Assembly: GCF_000585995.1 (NCBI RefSeq)
Contig: NZ_CP007410.1
Coordinates: 620,001 to 684,000 of the forward strand
DNA: 64,000 nucleotides
Origin: Pseudomonas brassicacearum
GTDB lineage: Bacteria > Pseudomonadota > Gammaproteobacteria > Pseudomonadales > Pseudomonadaceae
Direction: 5' to 3'
The number at the start of each line of letters is the position of its first letter. Position 1 is the first letter of the stretch. Below the pieces are notes generated by a model. The model had not been told where the DNA came from. It did no database searches and saw nothing but the letters and a program-made list of their open reading frames with translations. Positions 37,996 through 47,131 of this stretch are shown piece after piece. The position numbers and the translations under genes were made by a program.

Positions 37996-40900
37996 GTGTC
38001 GATCCATGTCGCATTGCACCACGTTACGCATTACCGCTACGACCGCGCCGTCGAACTCGGCCCGCAGATCGTTCGCCTGCGCCCGGCCGCCCACAGCCGC
38101 ACGCGGATTCTTTCGTATGCGCTGAAGGTTTCCCCGGACCAGCACTTCATCAACTGGCAGCAGGATCCCCAGGGCAATTACCTGGCGCGATTGGTGTTTC
38201 CCGAGAAAACCCGCGAGCTGCGGATCGAAGTCGATCTGTTGGCGGAAATGGCGGTGTTCAATCCGTTCGATTTCTTCCTCGAGCCCTACGCTGAAAAAAT
38301 TCCGTTCGCCTACGCGGCCGATGAGCGCAAGGAGCTGGCGCCGTACCTTGAAACCTTGCCGCTGACGCCGAGGTTCCAGGCCTACCTGGACGGTATCGAC
38401 CGCACGCCGCTGCCGGCGGTGGATTTTTTGGTGGCGCTCAACCAACGCTTGAGCGAAGACATCAACTACCTTATCCGCATGGAGCCCGGCGTCCAGACCC
38501 CGGAGCACACCCTGGAGCACGCCTCCGGTTCCTGCCGCGACTCAGCCTGGCTGCTGGTGCAGTTGTTGCGCAACCTGGGCCTGGCCGCGCGGTTCGTCTC
38601 CGGTTACCTGATCCAGTTGACCGCCGATGTGAAAAGCCTCGATGGCCCGTCTGGTACCGACGTGGACTTCACCGACCTGCATGCCTGGTGTGAGGTCTAC
38701 CTTCCCGGTGCCGGTTGGATCGGCCTGGATGCGACCTCCGGGCTGTTCGCCGGCGAAGGGCACATCCCATTGGCTTGTAGTCCTGATCCGTCCTCGGCAG
38801 CGCCGATCAGTGGCTTGGTGGAGCCTTGCGAGTGCGAATTCAGCCACGAAATGTCCGTGGAGCGGATCTGGGAAGCGCCGCGGGTCACCAAGCCCTACAC
38901 CGAAGAACAATGGCTGGCGATCCAGGCGCTGGGGCGCCAGATCGATGCCGACCTGCTGGAGGGTGACGTGCGCCTGACCATGGGCGGCGAACCGACCTTC
39001 GTGTCTATCGATGACCCGGACGGCGCCGAGTGGAACACCGCTGCGCTTGGGCCGGACAAGCGCCGGCTCTCCGCCGAGCTGTTCCAGCGCATGCGCAATC
39101 ACTATGCGTCCAAGGGGCTGGTGCATTTCGGCCAGGGCAAGTGGTACCCGGGTGAACAGTTGCCGCGCTGGTCGCTCAACTGCTATTGGCGGCGTGACGG
39201 GGTGCCGATCTGGCACAACAGTGCGTTGATCGCCGACGAGCAGCAAGACTACGGCGCCGACGGTGCATTGGCCGGACGGTTTCTGACCAGCGTCGCCGAG
39301 CGCTTGAATATTCCTGCGCGGTTCGTCTTCCCAGCCTACGAAGACAATTTCTATTACCTCTGGCGCGAAGGTGCGTTGCCTTCGAACGTCACGGCCCAGG
39401 ACCCGCGCCTGGAAGACGCCTTGGAGCGGGCCCGGTTGCGCAAGGTCTTCAACCAAGGCCTGGACAAAGTGATCGGTCAGGTCCTGCCCCTGGCTCGCAC
39501 CGCCAAGGGTGATCAATGGCAAAGCGGTCGCTGGTACCTGCGGGACAACCACTGCCGGCTGGTGCCGGGGGATTCGCCCCTGGGTTATCGCTTGCCACTG
39601 GCGTCCCAACCTTGGGTGACGGCGGCAGAGTACCCGTTTATCCACCCCACCGACCCGAACCAGGATTTGCCCGAGCTGCCCGACACTGAACAGCTGGCGC
39701 GGCACGGCGAGGCGGCGGCCGAGCAGGATCGTGCTCCAGAGATCGACAAGTCCGCCGACTGGCTGACCCGCACCGCGTTCTGTGCCGAGGCCCGTGAAGG
39801 CCGGTTGTACCTGTTCATGCCGCCGTTGGAGCGGGTCGAGGATTACCTGGAACTGGTCAGCGCCATCGAGGCAACGGCCGAGGAGCTGCAGTGTCCGGTG
39901 CTGTTGGAAGGCTATGAGCCGCCGAGCGATCCGCGCCTGAGCAATTTCCGCGTCACTCCCGATCCCGGTGTGATCGAGGTCAACGTGCAACCCTCGGCGA
40001 CTTGGGATGAGTTGGTCGAGCGCACTGAGTTTCTTTACGAAGAGGCGCGACAAACCCGACTGACCACCGAAAAATTCATGATCGATGGCCGGCACACCGG
40101 TACCGGCGGCGGTAACCATTTCGTACTGGGTGGCGCGACACCGGCTGACTCACCGTTTCTGCGGCGTCCCGACCTGCTGCGCAGCCTGATCAGTTACTGG
40201 CATAACCATCCGTCGTTGTCTTACCTGTTTTCCGGACTGTTCATCGGCCCGACCTCCCAGGCGCCACGGGTGGACGAGGCGCGCAACGATGCGTTGTACG
40301 AGCTGGAGATCGCTTTCGCACAAATGCCGGAGCCGGGTGAGCAATGCCCGCCCTGGTTGGTCGATCGACTGTTGCGCAACTTGTTGATCGACGTGACCGG
40401 CAACACCCACCGCGCTGAATTTTGCATCGACAAGCTCTATTCACCGGACGGTGCCACCGGACGCCTCGGCCTGTTGGAATTGCGCGCTTTCGAGATGCCG
40501 CCCCACGCCCGCATGAGCCTGGCCCAGCAATTACTGCTGCGGGCACTGGTGGCGCGGTTCTGGCGTGAACCCTATGCACCGGCGAAGCTGGCGCGCTGGG
40601 GCACCGAGCTGCATGACCGCTTCCTGTTGCCACACTTCATCGAGCAGGATTTTGCCGACGTCATCCATGAGCTGAACGCCGCCGGCTACCCGGTGCAGGC
40701 CGAGTGGTTCGCCGCGCACCTGGAGTTCCGTTTCCCCAAGGTGGGCGACTACGCGGTCAACGGCATCGAGCTGCAACTGCGCCAGGCCCTCGAGCCCTGG
40801 CATGTGCTGGGGGAAGAGGGCGCGGTGGGCGGCACGGTGCGTTATGTGGACTCCTCCCTGGAGCGCTTGCAGGTCAAGCTCAGCGGCCTGGCGCCGCAAC

Positions 40901-41289
40901 GCTATCTGCTGACGTGCAACGGCGTGCCCGTGCCTTTGCAACCCACCGGTCGGGTCGGCGAGTTCGTCGCCGGGGTGCGTTTCCGCGCCTGGCAACCGGC
41001 CAACTGCCTGCAACCGACCATCCCGGTGCATGCGCCGCTGGTCTTCGACTTGCTCGATACCTGGATGCAGCGTTCCGTGGGTGGTTGCCAGTATCACGTG
41101 GCCCATCCGGGCGGGCGCAACTACGACAGCCTGCCGGTGAATGCCAATGAGGCCGAGAGCCGGCGGATGGCGCGTTTCTTCCGTATCGGACACACGCCTG
41201 GGAAACTTCCGATACCCAGCCTGGCAATGGATGACGAGTTTCCCCTCACGCTCGATCTGCGCCGTTTTCAAGGGGCACCCAAGGTGTAG
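37996..41289 (+). CDS. Transglutaminase-like / DUF2126 protein
   Basis: The 1097-residue product has an amino-terminal beta-sandwich domain (VALHHVTHYRYDRAVELGPQIVRLRP), a transglutaminase-like core at about 160-270 with cysteine in ASGSCRDSAWLLV, histidine in DLHAWCEVY and aspartate in IGLDATSG, and a large DUF2126 region (about 310-1090) containing MGGEPTFVSIDD and GTGGGNHFVLGG. Such proteins occur with circularly permuted ATP-grasp and alpha-E proteins in a predicted peptide-ligation/hydrolysis system. GTG 37996 is chosen because AGGAGG lies at 37984-37989; an in-frame ATG at 37924 lacks a comparable site. Confidence 0.88.
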   Translation: MSIHVALHHVTHYRYDRAVELGPQIVRLRPAAHSRTRILSYALKVSPDQHFINWQQDPQGNYLARLVFPEKTRELRIEVDLLAEMAVFNPFDFFLEPYAEKIPFAYAADERKELAPYLETLPLTPRFQAYLDGIDRTPLPAVDFLVALNQRLSEDINYLIRMEPGVQTPEHTLEHASGSCRDSAWLLVQLLRNLGLAARFVSGYLIQLTADVKSLDGPSGTDVDFTDLHAWCEVYLPGAGWIGLDATSGLFAGEGHIPLACSPDPSSAAPISGLVEPCECEFSHEMSVERIWEAPRVTKPYTEEQWLAIQALGRQIDADLLEGDVRLTMGGEPTFVSIDDPDGAEWNTAALGPDKRRLSAELFQRMRNHYASKGLVHFGQGKWYPGEQLPRWSLNCYWRRDGVPIWHNSALIADEQQDYGADGALAGRFLTSVAERLNIPARFVFPAYEDNFYYLWREGALPSNVTAQDPRLEDALERARLRKVFNQGLDKVIGQVLPLARTAKGDQWQSGRWYLRDNHCRLVPGDSPLGYRLPLASQPWVTAAEYPFIHPTDPNQDLPELPDTEQLARHGEAAAEQDRAPEIDKSADWLTRTAFCAEAREGRLYLFMPPLERVEDYLELVSAIEATAEELQCPVLLEGYEPPSDPRLSNFRVTPDPGVIEVNVQPSATWDELVERTEFLYEEARQTRLTTEKFMIDGRHTGTGGGNHFVLGGATPADSPFLRRPDLLRSLISYWHNHPSLSYLFSGLFIGPTSQAPRVDEARNDALYELEIAFAQMPEPGEQCPPWLVDRLLRNLLIDVTGNTHRAEFCIDKLYSPDGATGRLGLLELRAFEMPPHARMSLAQQLLLRALVARFWREPYAPAKLARWGTELHDRFLLPHFIEQDFADVIHELNAAGYPVQAEWFAAHLEFRFPKVGDYAVNGIELQLRQALEPWHVLGEEGAVGGTVRYVDSSLERLQVKLSGLAPQRYLLTCNGVPVPLQPTGRVGEFVAGVRFRAWQPANCLQPTIPVHAPLVFDLLDTWMQRSVGGCQYHVAHPGGRNYDSLPVNANEAESRRMARFFRIGHTPGKLPIPSLAMDDEFPLTLDLRRFQGAPKV

Positions 41290-41298
41290 GTGAACCCA

Positions 41299-41428
41299 GT
41301 GGCGAGGGAGCTTACTCCCGCTGGGCTGCGAAGCGGCCCCAAGACAGCCGACTCCATTTGCCTGACACACCGGGTAGTCAGGTTTCAGGGCTGCTGCGCA
41401 GCCCAGCGGGAGCAAGCTCCCTCGCCAC
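41299..41428. repeat. REPIN, family 2
   Basis: GTGGCGAGGGAGCTTACTCC at 41299 and its complement ending CCTCGCCAC at 41428. It separates the DUF2126 gene from the ATP-grasp gene, so the two may not share one transcript. Confidence 0.87.
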
Positions 41429-41515
41429 AGTCGTCATGTTCCGCTCCAAACTCAGCTATCCGGGCGTCACGCGCTGCGCTAGTCTCACCTTTTATTGCCG
41501 TCTGCCGAGCTTTCC

Positions 41516-42880
41516 ATGCCTGACCTGCTTGACCGTTACCCGCTGACGACGGGCACCTATCACGAACTGCTGGATGACAGCGGCGCGGTGCGTCCGCACT
41601 GGCAGCGGTTGTTCGATCAGTTGCAGCGCAGTACGTCGGCCCATCTGATCCAGCGCCAGGCGCTGCTGGCCCGGCAGATCCAGGAAAACGGCGTCACCTA
41701 TAACGTCTACGCGGATCCGAAGGGCGCGGATCGGCCGTGGGAGCTGGACCTGCTGCCCCATGTGATCGATGCGCAGGAATGGAAGCAACTGTCGGCCGGG
41801 ATCGCTCAGCGCGCACGGCTGCTTAATGCAGTGCTGGCTGACCTGTATGGCCCGCAGCGGCTGATCAGCGAAGGGCTGTTGCCGGCGGAGCTGGTGTTCG
41901 GGCACAACAATTTCCTCTGGCCGTGCCAGGGCATCGCGCCGCCGGACGGCATCTTCCTGCACTTGTATGCCGTGGACCTGGCCCGTACACCCGATGGTCG
42001 CTGGTGGGTCACGGCGGATCGGACCCAGGCGCCTTCGGGGGCCGGTTATGCGCTGGAAAACCGCATGATCGTGTCCCGCGCCTTCCCCGACCTGTATCGC
42101 GACCTGAAGGTGCAGCACCTGTCCGGTTTCTTCCGCACCTTGCAGGAAACCCTCGCGCGGCAGGCCCCCAGCGAGGGTGAGCCGCCGCTGGTGGTGCTGC
42201 TGACGCCGGGGCGCTTCAACGAAAGCTATTTCGAACATCTTTACCTGGCGCGCCAGCTGGGTTATCCGCTGGTGGAAGGGGGCGACCTGACCGTTCGGGA
42301 CGCCACGGTTTACCTCAAGACCCTCAGCGGACTGCGCCGGGTCCACGCCATCATGCGTCGGCTCGACGACGATTTCTGCGACCCGCTGGAACTGCGCACC
42401 GACTCGGCCTTGGGTGTGCCGGGATTGCTGGAGGCGGTGCGCCAGGGCCGGGTGCTGGTGGCCAATGCCTTGGGCAGCGGCGTGCTGGAATCCCCGGGGC
42501 TGCTGGGGTTCCTGCCGAAGATCAACCAGTATCTGTTCGGCGAGGAACTGATGCTGCCGTCTATCGCCACGTGGTGGTGTGGCGAGCCGCCGGTGCTGGC
42601 CCAGGCCCTGGAAAAACTGCCTCATTTGTTGATCAAGCCGGCGTTTCCTTCCCAAAGCTTCAGCCCAGTATTCGGTCGCGACCTGAACGAGGAGCAGCGC
42701 GGTCAATTGGCGGCGCGCATGCAGGCACGGCCCTATGCCTATGTCGCCCAGGAGTTGGCGCAACTGTCCCAGGCTCCGGTCTGGCAGGCCGAAGACGGTC
42801 AACTTCAACCCCGGGCCATTGGCATGCGCGTATATGCCGTGTCCGGGGAGGACGATTATCGGGTGCTGCCGGGGGCCTGA
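41516..42880 (+). CDS. Circularly permuted ATP-grasp domain (5' part of a frameshifted gene)
   Basis: This 454-codon open frame encodes nearly all of a circularly permuted ATP-grasp (type 2) domain. Visible motifs are NGVTYNVYADPKG, GHNNFLWPCQG, VVLLTPGRFNESYFEH and LIKPAFPSQSFSPVFG. Family members ligate a carboxylate to an amine with ATP. Translation stops at TGA 42878-42880, immediately after RVLPGA, because a G is missing from the run at 42871-42875; the normal reading would be RVLPGGLTRVA. The start ATG 41516 is preceded by a weak ribosome-binding region. Confidence 0.8.
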   Translation: MPDLLDRYPLTTGTYHELLDDSGAVRPHWQRLFDQLQRSTSAHLIQRQALLARQIQENGVTYNVYADPKGADRPWELDLLPHVIDAQEWKQLSAGIAQRARLLNAVLADLYGPQRLISEGLLPAELVFGHNNFLWPCQGIAPPDGIFLHLYAVDLARTPDGRWWVTADRTQAPSGAGYALENRMIVSRAFPDLYRDLKVQHLSGFFRTLQETLARQAPSEGEPPLVVLLTPGRFNESYFEHLYLARQLGYPLVEGGDLTVRDATVYLKTLSGLRRVHAIMRRLDDDFCDPLELRTDSALGVPGLLEAVRQGRVLVANALGSGVLESPGLLGFLPKINQYLFGEELMLPSIATWWCGEPPVLAQALEKLPHLLIKPAFPSQSFSPVFGRDLNEEQRGQLAARMQARPYAYVAQELAQLSQAPVWQAEDGQLQPRAIGMRVYAVSGEDDYRVLPGA

Positions 42881-42918
42881 CCCGCGTGGCCGCCGAGGCC
42901 GACGCCGAAGTGGTGTCG

Positions 42919-44001
42919 ATGCAGCGCGGTGGCGCCAGCAAGGACACTTGGGTACTGGGGGAGCAGGCGCCCGGCGGTGAACAATGGAAGGCCCAGCGAA
43001 CCGTAGGGGTCCATGACCTGGTGCGACGCGATCCGTACCTGCCTTCGCGGGTGGTGGAAAACCTGTTCTGGTTTGGCCGTTACTGCGAGCGCTGCGACGA
43101 CAGCGCCCGGCTGCTGCGGATCATGCTGGCGCGTTATGTCGATGGCGACGATCCGCAGGCCTTGAAATCGGCGGTGTCCCTGGGCGAAAGCCTGATGTTG
43201 CTGCCTGAAGAGGGCGAACTTCCGGAGCGTCTGCAGGCGGCGTTGCTGGGGGATGACTGGTCGTTCAGCCTGCGCTCCAACCTGCAGCGCTTGCAGTGGG
43301 CGGCCTCGCAGGTTCGCGGAAAGCTCTCCCGGGAAAACTGGCAGGCGCTGGTGGAACTGCAACGCGAAGCCATGGAGCTGGAAACCGAGGAGCCGGATTT
43401 CGGTGAGCTGCTGGACTTCCTCAACCGATTGGTGATGTCCCTGGCGGCACTCTCCGGTTTCGCCCTGGACGACATGACCCGCGACGAAGGCTGGCGGTTC
43501 TTGATGATCGGCCGCCGTCTGGAGCGTTTGCAGTTTCTCAGCAGCAGCCTGGCCGCGTTCTTGCGGGGCGAGGCGGTGTTCGACCAGGCTGGACTGGAGT
43601 GGTTGCTGGAACTGGGCAACAGCAGCATCACCTACCGCTCGCGTTACCTGGCGGTGGCCCAATTGATCCCCGTGCTCGACCTGTTGCTGCTGGACGAACA
43701 AAACCCCCATGCCGTGCTCTTCCAGTTGAAGCTGGTCGCCCGCACCCTCAAGCGTCTGAACGACGATTTTGGCGCGCCCAGGGAAACGGCCTTGCCAGAA
43801 CTGGTGGCGCGTCTGTCACGTTTTGACCTGCGCTGCCTGGAAAACCCACTGTTCGGCGAAGCCAGCCTGCGCGCCGCGCTCGATGGGTTGGCCGACCTGT
43901 TGCAGGAAGTGGCCGACGTCAGCGGCCAGGTTTCCGATCGCCTGGCCTTGCGTCATTTTGCCCACGTCGATGACGTCAGCCAGCGCACGGTGTCCGTCTG
44001 A
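42919..44001 (+). CDS. Alpha-E domain (3' part of the frameshifted gene)
   Basis: Downstream of the frameshift the shifted frame stays open to 44001 and encodes an all-helical alpha-E domain (DUF403). The characteristic start is LPSRVVENLFWFGRYCERCDDSARLLR, and later motifs are FLMIGRRLERLQFLSS and NSSITYRSRYLAV. The first in-frame ATG is 42919, without a good ribosome-binding site, so independent translation is doubtful. Alpha-E proteins accompany ATP-grasp and transglutaminase genes but have no demonstrated activity that I know of. Confidence 0.6.
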   Translation: MQRGGASKDTWVLGEQAPGGEQWKAQRTVGVHDLVRRDPYLPSRVVENLFWFGRYCERCDDSARLLRIMLARYVDGDDPQALKSAVSLGESLMLLPEEGELPERLQAALLGDDWSFSLRSNLQRLQWAASQVRGKLSRENWQALVELQREAMELETEEPDFGELLDFLNRLVMSLAALSGFALDDMTRDEGWRFLMIGRRLERLQFLSSSLAAFLRGEAVFDQAGLEWLLELGNSSITYRSRYLAVAQLIPVLDLLLLDEQNPHAVLFQLKLVARTLKRLNDDFGAPRETALPELVARLSRFDLRCLENPLFGEASLRAALDGLADLLQEVADVSGQVSDRLALRHFAHVDDVSQRTVSV

Positions 44002-44894
44002 TGAACGCTCGTTACCAGATCCTCCACGACACCCATTATCACTACGACAGCCCGGTCTCCCTGGCCCAGCAGCTTGCCCACCTGTGGCCGCGACCCTGTG
44101 ACTGGCAGCGCTGCACCGAACAACTGCTGTTGATCAACCCGGAGCCGACGACCCGTCGCGATGAGCAGGATGTGTTTGGCAACCCGCTGACCCGCCTGGC
44201 CTTCGAACGGCCCCATGACGAGTTGTTGGTCAACGCCCGCCTGAGCGTCGAGGTGTTGGCCCGTCCCGAGTTGGACTTCAACCTGTCCCCGGCCTGGGAG
44301 TCGACCTGTAATGCGCTGACCTACAGCGGCCGGCCGCTGGCTGCGTCGTTGCTGGACGCGTGCCGCTACCGTTTCGAGTCGCCTTATGTGCACCTCAAGC
44401 GCAGCTTCGTCGAGTTTTCCGAAAGTTGCTTCCCGCCGGGACGCCCGTTGATGCTCGGCGTTCGGGCGCTGATGGAGAAGATTTTCGAGGAGTTCACCTT
44501 CGATGCCGAAGCCACCCAGGTGGCGACGCCGCTGGTGGAGGTGCTGGAACGGCGACGGGGCGTGTGCCAGGACTTCGCCCACCTGATGCTGGCCTGCGTG
44601 CGTTCCCGAGGGCTGGCGGCGCGTTACGTCAGTGGCTACTTGCTAACGCAGCCGCCGCCCGGCCAGCCACGGCTGATCGGTGCCGATGCGTCCCACGCCT
44701 GGGTGTCGGTGTATTGCCCGGTGCTGGGGTGGGTGGACTTCGACCCGACCAACAACGTGCAACCGGCCCTGGAACACATCACCCTGGCCTGGGGGCGGGA
44801 TTTTTCCGATGTGTCGCCGTTGCGCGGGGTGATCCTGGGGGGCGGTAGTCATGATCCCGAGGTGCGGGTGACGGTGATGCCGCTGGAGTCATGA
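44001..44894 (+). CDS. Transglutaminase-like cysteine protease family protein
   Basis: The 297-residue product has an amino-terminal bacterial transglutaminase-associated domain (YQILHDTHYHYDSPVSLAQQLAHL) and a transglutaminase core with the full triad: cysteine in RRGVCQDFAHLML (about 190-202), histidine in ADASHAWVSVY and aspartate in WVDFDPTNN. Bacterial members are generally predicted proteases or amide-transfer enzymes. It is the last gene of the ATP-grasp/alpha-E cluster and starts within the upstream stop codon. Confidence 0.9.
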   Translation: MNARYQILHDTHYHYDSPVSLAQQLAHLWPRPCDWQRCTEQLLLINPEPTTRRDEQDVFGNPLTRLAFERPHDELLVNARLSVEVLARPELDFNLSPAWESTCNALTYSGRPLAASLLDACRYRFESPYVHLKRSFVEFSESCFPPGRPLMLGVRALMEKIFEEFTFDAEATQVATPLVEVLERRRGVCQDFAHLMLACVRSRGLAARYVSGYLLTQPPPGQPRLIGADASHAWVSVYCPVLGWVDFDPTNNVQPALEHITLAWGRDFSDVSPLRGVILGGGSHDPEVRVTVMPLES

Positions 44895-44917
44895 CCCAGC
44901 TCTGCAATGAAATACTT

Positions 44918-45007
44918 GTGGCGAGGGAGCTTGCTCCCGCTTGAGTGCGAAGCGCTCAAAAAAATGGGCCTGCTGCGCAGTCCAGCGGGAGCAAGCTCCC
45001 TCGCCAC
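44918..45007. repeat. REPIN, family 2
   Basis: GTGGCGAGGGAGCTTGCTCC at 44918 and its complement ending at 45007, with a short spacer of about 45 bases. It ends the transglutaminase cluster. Confidence 0.88.
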
Positions 45008-45036
45008 AGGGGCACTCATCAACCGCGAGATCCGTT

Positions 45037-45414
45037 ATGTTCCCTGTATCTATCAAAGGCGTACTGCAATCCCCCGAAGGCCTGGTCGTGCTGATGCTCA
45101 ACGAACGGGATGAATGGGAGTTGCCCGGTGGGCGGATCGAATTGGGCGAAACGGCGCCGCAATGCCTGGCGCGGGAGATCGACGAGGAACTGGCGGTTGA
45201 GGTGAGCGTGGGGGAGCCCCTGGATTCGTACTTGTTCGAGGTGATTCCCGGCAAGCACGTCTTCATCTCCACTTACCGCTGCCACTTGCTGGGCGGTTTC
45301 GTGCCGACGGTCAGCCATGAACACAAGGAGATCGGGCTGTTCGAGCCGGGGCGGTTGCCGGCGAATCTGCCAACAGGTTATCGCGAGTCGATTATCAAGG
45401 CGCTGGGGTTGTGA
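45037..45414 (+). CDS. NUDIX hydrolase
   Basis: The 125-residue product carries one Nudix box at about 34-56, GGRIELGETAPQCLAREI followed by DEEL, with the metal-binding REIDEE glutamates in place; the glycine after the EE pair is replaced by Ala-Val. Nudix enzymes cleave nucleoside diphosphates linked to another group; the substrate is not predictable. ATG 45037 starts the first residues of the fold (FPVSIKGVLQSPEG); longer upstream frames run into the REPIN. Confidence 0.9.
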   Translation: MFPVSIKGVLQSPEGLVVLMLNERDEWELPGGRIELGETAPQCLAREIDEELAVEVSVGEPLDSYLFEVIPGKHVFISTYRCHLLGGFVPTVSHEHKEIGLFEPGRLPANLPTGYRESIIKALGL

Positions 45415-45486
45415 GGGCCGGCAGCTAGGCTGCCGGCCCTGGACACAAACCGTGGGGCCGGATTACATCATCGGGCCCGGAGGGGC

Positions 45487-45678
45487 TCAGGCGTCGGGTG
45501 CCTGATCTTTCGGTGCAGCAACATCATCTTCTGCCGCTACTTCGCCTTCGGTATCCGGGGTCAGTGCTGCGGCTTCCTCTTCAGCTGTCGCTTTCTTGCG
45601 CTGAAGCTTTTCCTCTTTCTTCTGCTCCTTGGCCAAGTCTCTCTGACGTTTGGCGAAGGAATAATTGGGTTTAGCCAT
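45487..45678 (-). CDS. Small charged conserved hypothetical protein
   Basis: The 63-residue product begins MAKPNYSFAKRQRDLAKEQK, a start I recall from conserved small proteins in Pseudomonas. The amino half is strongly basic and helical; the carboxy half is acidic (Glu, Asp, Ala, Pro) and probably disordered. Function is unknown. An in-frame extension to 45795 overlaps the LOG gene and lacks support; AGGAT sits upstream of ATG 45678. Confidence 0.75.
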   Translation of the reverse strand: MAKPNYSFAKRQRDLAKEQKKEEKLQRKKATAEEEAAALTPDTEGEVAAEDDVAAPKDQAPDA

Positions 45679-45746
45679 GGGCGATCCTCTGGGGTCGAAG
45701 GTGAGGTTGAGCGGCGCGTATTCTGCCCTGTATCGGGGTCGAGCGG

Positions 45747-46334
45747 TTAGCTGGGTTTTTGTTCGGCCCACTTTGGCTGCACCGACGGTTGCCATTCGTC
45801 CAGCGCATCGAGCAGGTTGTGCGGTGATTCGCTCACCTGCAGCATGTCACGATGCGGCGCGCGGACGAAGCCTTCGCCGACGATATGATCGAGAAAACCG
45901 GTGAGTTTGCTGTAGAACCCGTTCACTTCCAGCAGCCCCAGCGGTTTACCGTGGTAGCCGAGCTGGCCCCAGGTCCAGACTTCAAACAGTTCCTCCAACG
46001 TGCCGAGGCCGCCGGGCAGGGCGATGAAGGCATCGCTCAGTTCGGCCATGCGCGCTTTACGGGCGTGCATGCCGTCCACCACTTCCAGGCGGGTCAGGCC
46101 GCTGTGGCCGATTTCCTTGTCTTTCAGGCTTTGCGGGATGATGCCAATGACTTCGCCGCCGGCCGCCAGGGCCGCATCGGCGACGATACCCATCAGGCCC
46201 ACGGCGCCACCGCCGTAGACCAGGGTCAGCTTTCGTTCCGCCAACGCTCGTCCCAGGGCCTGCGCCGCTTCACGGTAGGCTGGGTTCGTGCCGGTGCTGG
46301 CGCCGCAAAATACACAAACAGACGCGATGGACAT
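45747..46334 (-). CDS. LOG family protein (cytokinin riboside 5'-monophosphate phosphoribohydrolase type)
   Basis: The 195-residue product has the LOG signatures [16 protein letters not shown] and [18 protein letters not shown] (PGGxGTxxE), with Arg in KARMAEL. LOG enzymes hydrolyse nucleoside 5'-monophosphates to base and ribose 5-phosphate and can release active cytokinins; in non-plant-associated bacteria the role is less clear. It lies in the conserved position near azu and is transcribed toward the small gene at 45487-45678. Confidence 0.93.
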   Translation of the reverse strand: MSIASVCVFCGASTGTNPAYREAAQALGRALAERKLTLVYGGGAVGLMGIVADAALAAGGEVIGIIPQSLKDKEIGHSGLTRLEVVDGMHARKARMAELSDAFIALPGGLGTLEELFEVWTWGQLGYHGKPLGLLEVNGFYSKLTGFLDHIVGEGFVRAPHRDMLQVSESPHNLLDALDEWQPSVQPKWAEQKPS

Positions 46335-46395
46335 GCTTTACTCCGTGGTCAGTAACGGGTCCAGAGTAAAGCCTGGCCTGGGTTGCGCAAAGTAC

Positions 46396-46485
46396 TTAAA
46401 CCTCGCGCTGGGGTTTTTCGTAAGTGCCGCTGGCGCCGCAGGCATAGGCGGCGAGCAAGCTGCATAACAGGCTGTTGATGTTCAT
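46396..46485 (-). CDS. Putative 29-residue small protein
   Basis: On the minus strand ATG 46485 opens a frame [20 protein letters not shown] and so on, ending at TAA 46396-46398. A good Shine-Dalgarno, GGAG, lies eight bases upstream of the start. The amino half is mildly hydrophobic with two cysteines and the end is charged (YEKPQREV). It is too short to place in a family. It diverges from azu and lies upstream of the LOG gene on the same strand. Confidence 0.4.
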   Translation of the reverse strand: MNINSLLCSLLAAYACGASGTYEKPQREV

Positions 46486-46589
46486 GAGGGCGCTCCAGAG
46501 AGGTGATGGGAGCGATCATAGAGCGGTGTCATACGTCTGGCTGGTTGATTGTGTCCATCAGGCTGATAGCCTTAAGTTGTATACAATCT

Positions 46590-46603
46590 TTGATTCAGGT
46601 CAT
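46590..46603 (+). promoter_or_regulatory. Anr/FNR-like box upstream of azu
   Basis: TTGATTCAGGTCAT matches the consensus TTGAT-N4-ATCAA at eight of ten positions and lies 73 bases before azu. P. aeruginosa azurin is known to be controlled by ANR, which supports the reading. Confidence 0.55.
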
Positions 46604-46675
46604 AGGAACTTGTCTCAAAATCAGGCAGTCTTTCCCTTTGAAGGAATTTTGTTAACCATGCCTTGGAGATTCACG

Positions 46676-47122
46676 ATGTTTGCCAAACTTGTTGCAGTAT
46701 CCCTGTTGACGCTGGCCAGCAGCCAACTGATGGCAGCGGAGTGCAAGACCACCATCGACTCGACCGACCAGATGTCCTTTAACACCAAGGCCATCGAGAT
46801 CGACAAGAGCTGCAAGACCTTCACCGTTGAGCTGACGCACTCGGGCAGCTTGCCGAAAAACGTTATGGGCCATAACTGGGTGCTGAGCAAGGAGGCTGAC
46901 ATGCAGCCGATTGCCACCGATGGCCTGCCCGCTGGTATCGACAAGAACTATCTGAAAGATGGGGATGCCCGCATCATTGCCCATACCAAGCTCATTGGTG
47001 CTGGCGAAAAAGACTCGGTCACCTTCGATGTCTCGAAACTCGACGCTGCCGAAAAATACGGTTTCTTCTGCTCGTTCCCAGGCCACATCTCGATGATGAA
47101 AGGCACTGTGACCCTGAAGTAA
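46676..47122 (+). CDS. azu: Azurin
   Basis: Azurin is a periplasmic blue copper electron carrier linked to denitrification and redox stress. The 148-residue precursor has a signal peptide ([16 protein letters not shown], cut before AECKTT). The copper ligands are visible: histidine in [10 protein letters not shown], then cysteine, histidine and methionine in [14 protein letters not shown]. The disulfide pair at mature positions 3 and 26 is also present (AEC and KSC). ATG 46676 has GGAG upstream; an in-frame ATG at 46658 is less likely. Confidence 0.97.
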   Translation: MFAKLVAVSLLTLASSQLMAAECKTTIDSTDQMSFNTKAIEIDKSCKTFTVELTHSGSLPKNVMGHNWVLSKEADMQPIATDGLPAGIDKNYLKDGDARIIAHTKLIGAGEKDSVTFDVSKLDAAEKYGFFCSFPGHISMMKGTVTLK

Positions 47123-47131
47123 TCCTACAGG

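Larger units (their letters stand above)
41516..44001 (+). pseudogene. ATP-grasp / alpha-E fusion gene disrupted by a one-base deletion
   Basis: Restoring one G to the run at 42871-42875 joins two frames into one reading frame of about 828 codons: circularly permuted ATP-grasp (about 1-480) and alpha-E domain (about 505-820). Fused genes of this kind lie between the DUF2126 and transglutaminase genes in other pseudomonads. Both halves are otherwise intact, with no further stops, which points to a recent mutation, a sequencing error in a homopolymer, or slippage-tolerant expression. The 3' end overlaps the downstream transglutaminase start (TGATG). Confidence 0.75.
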
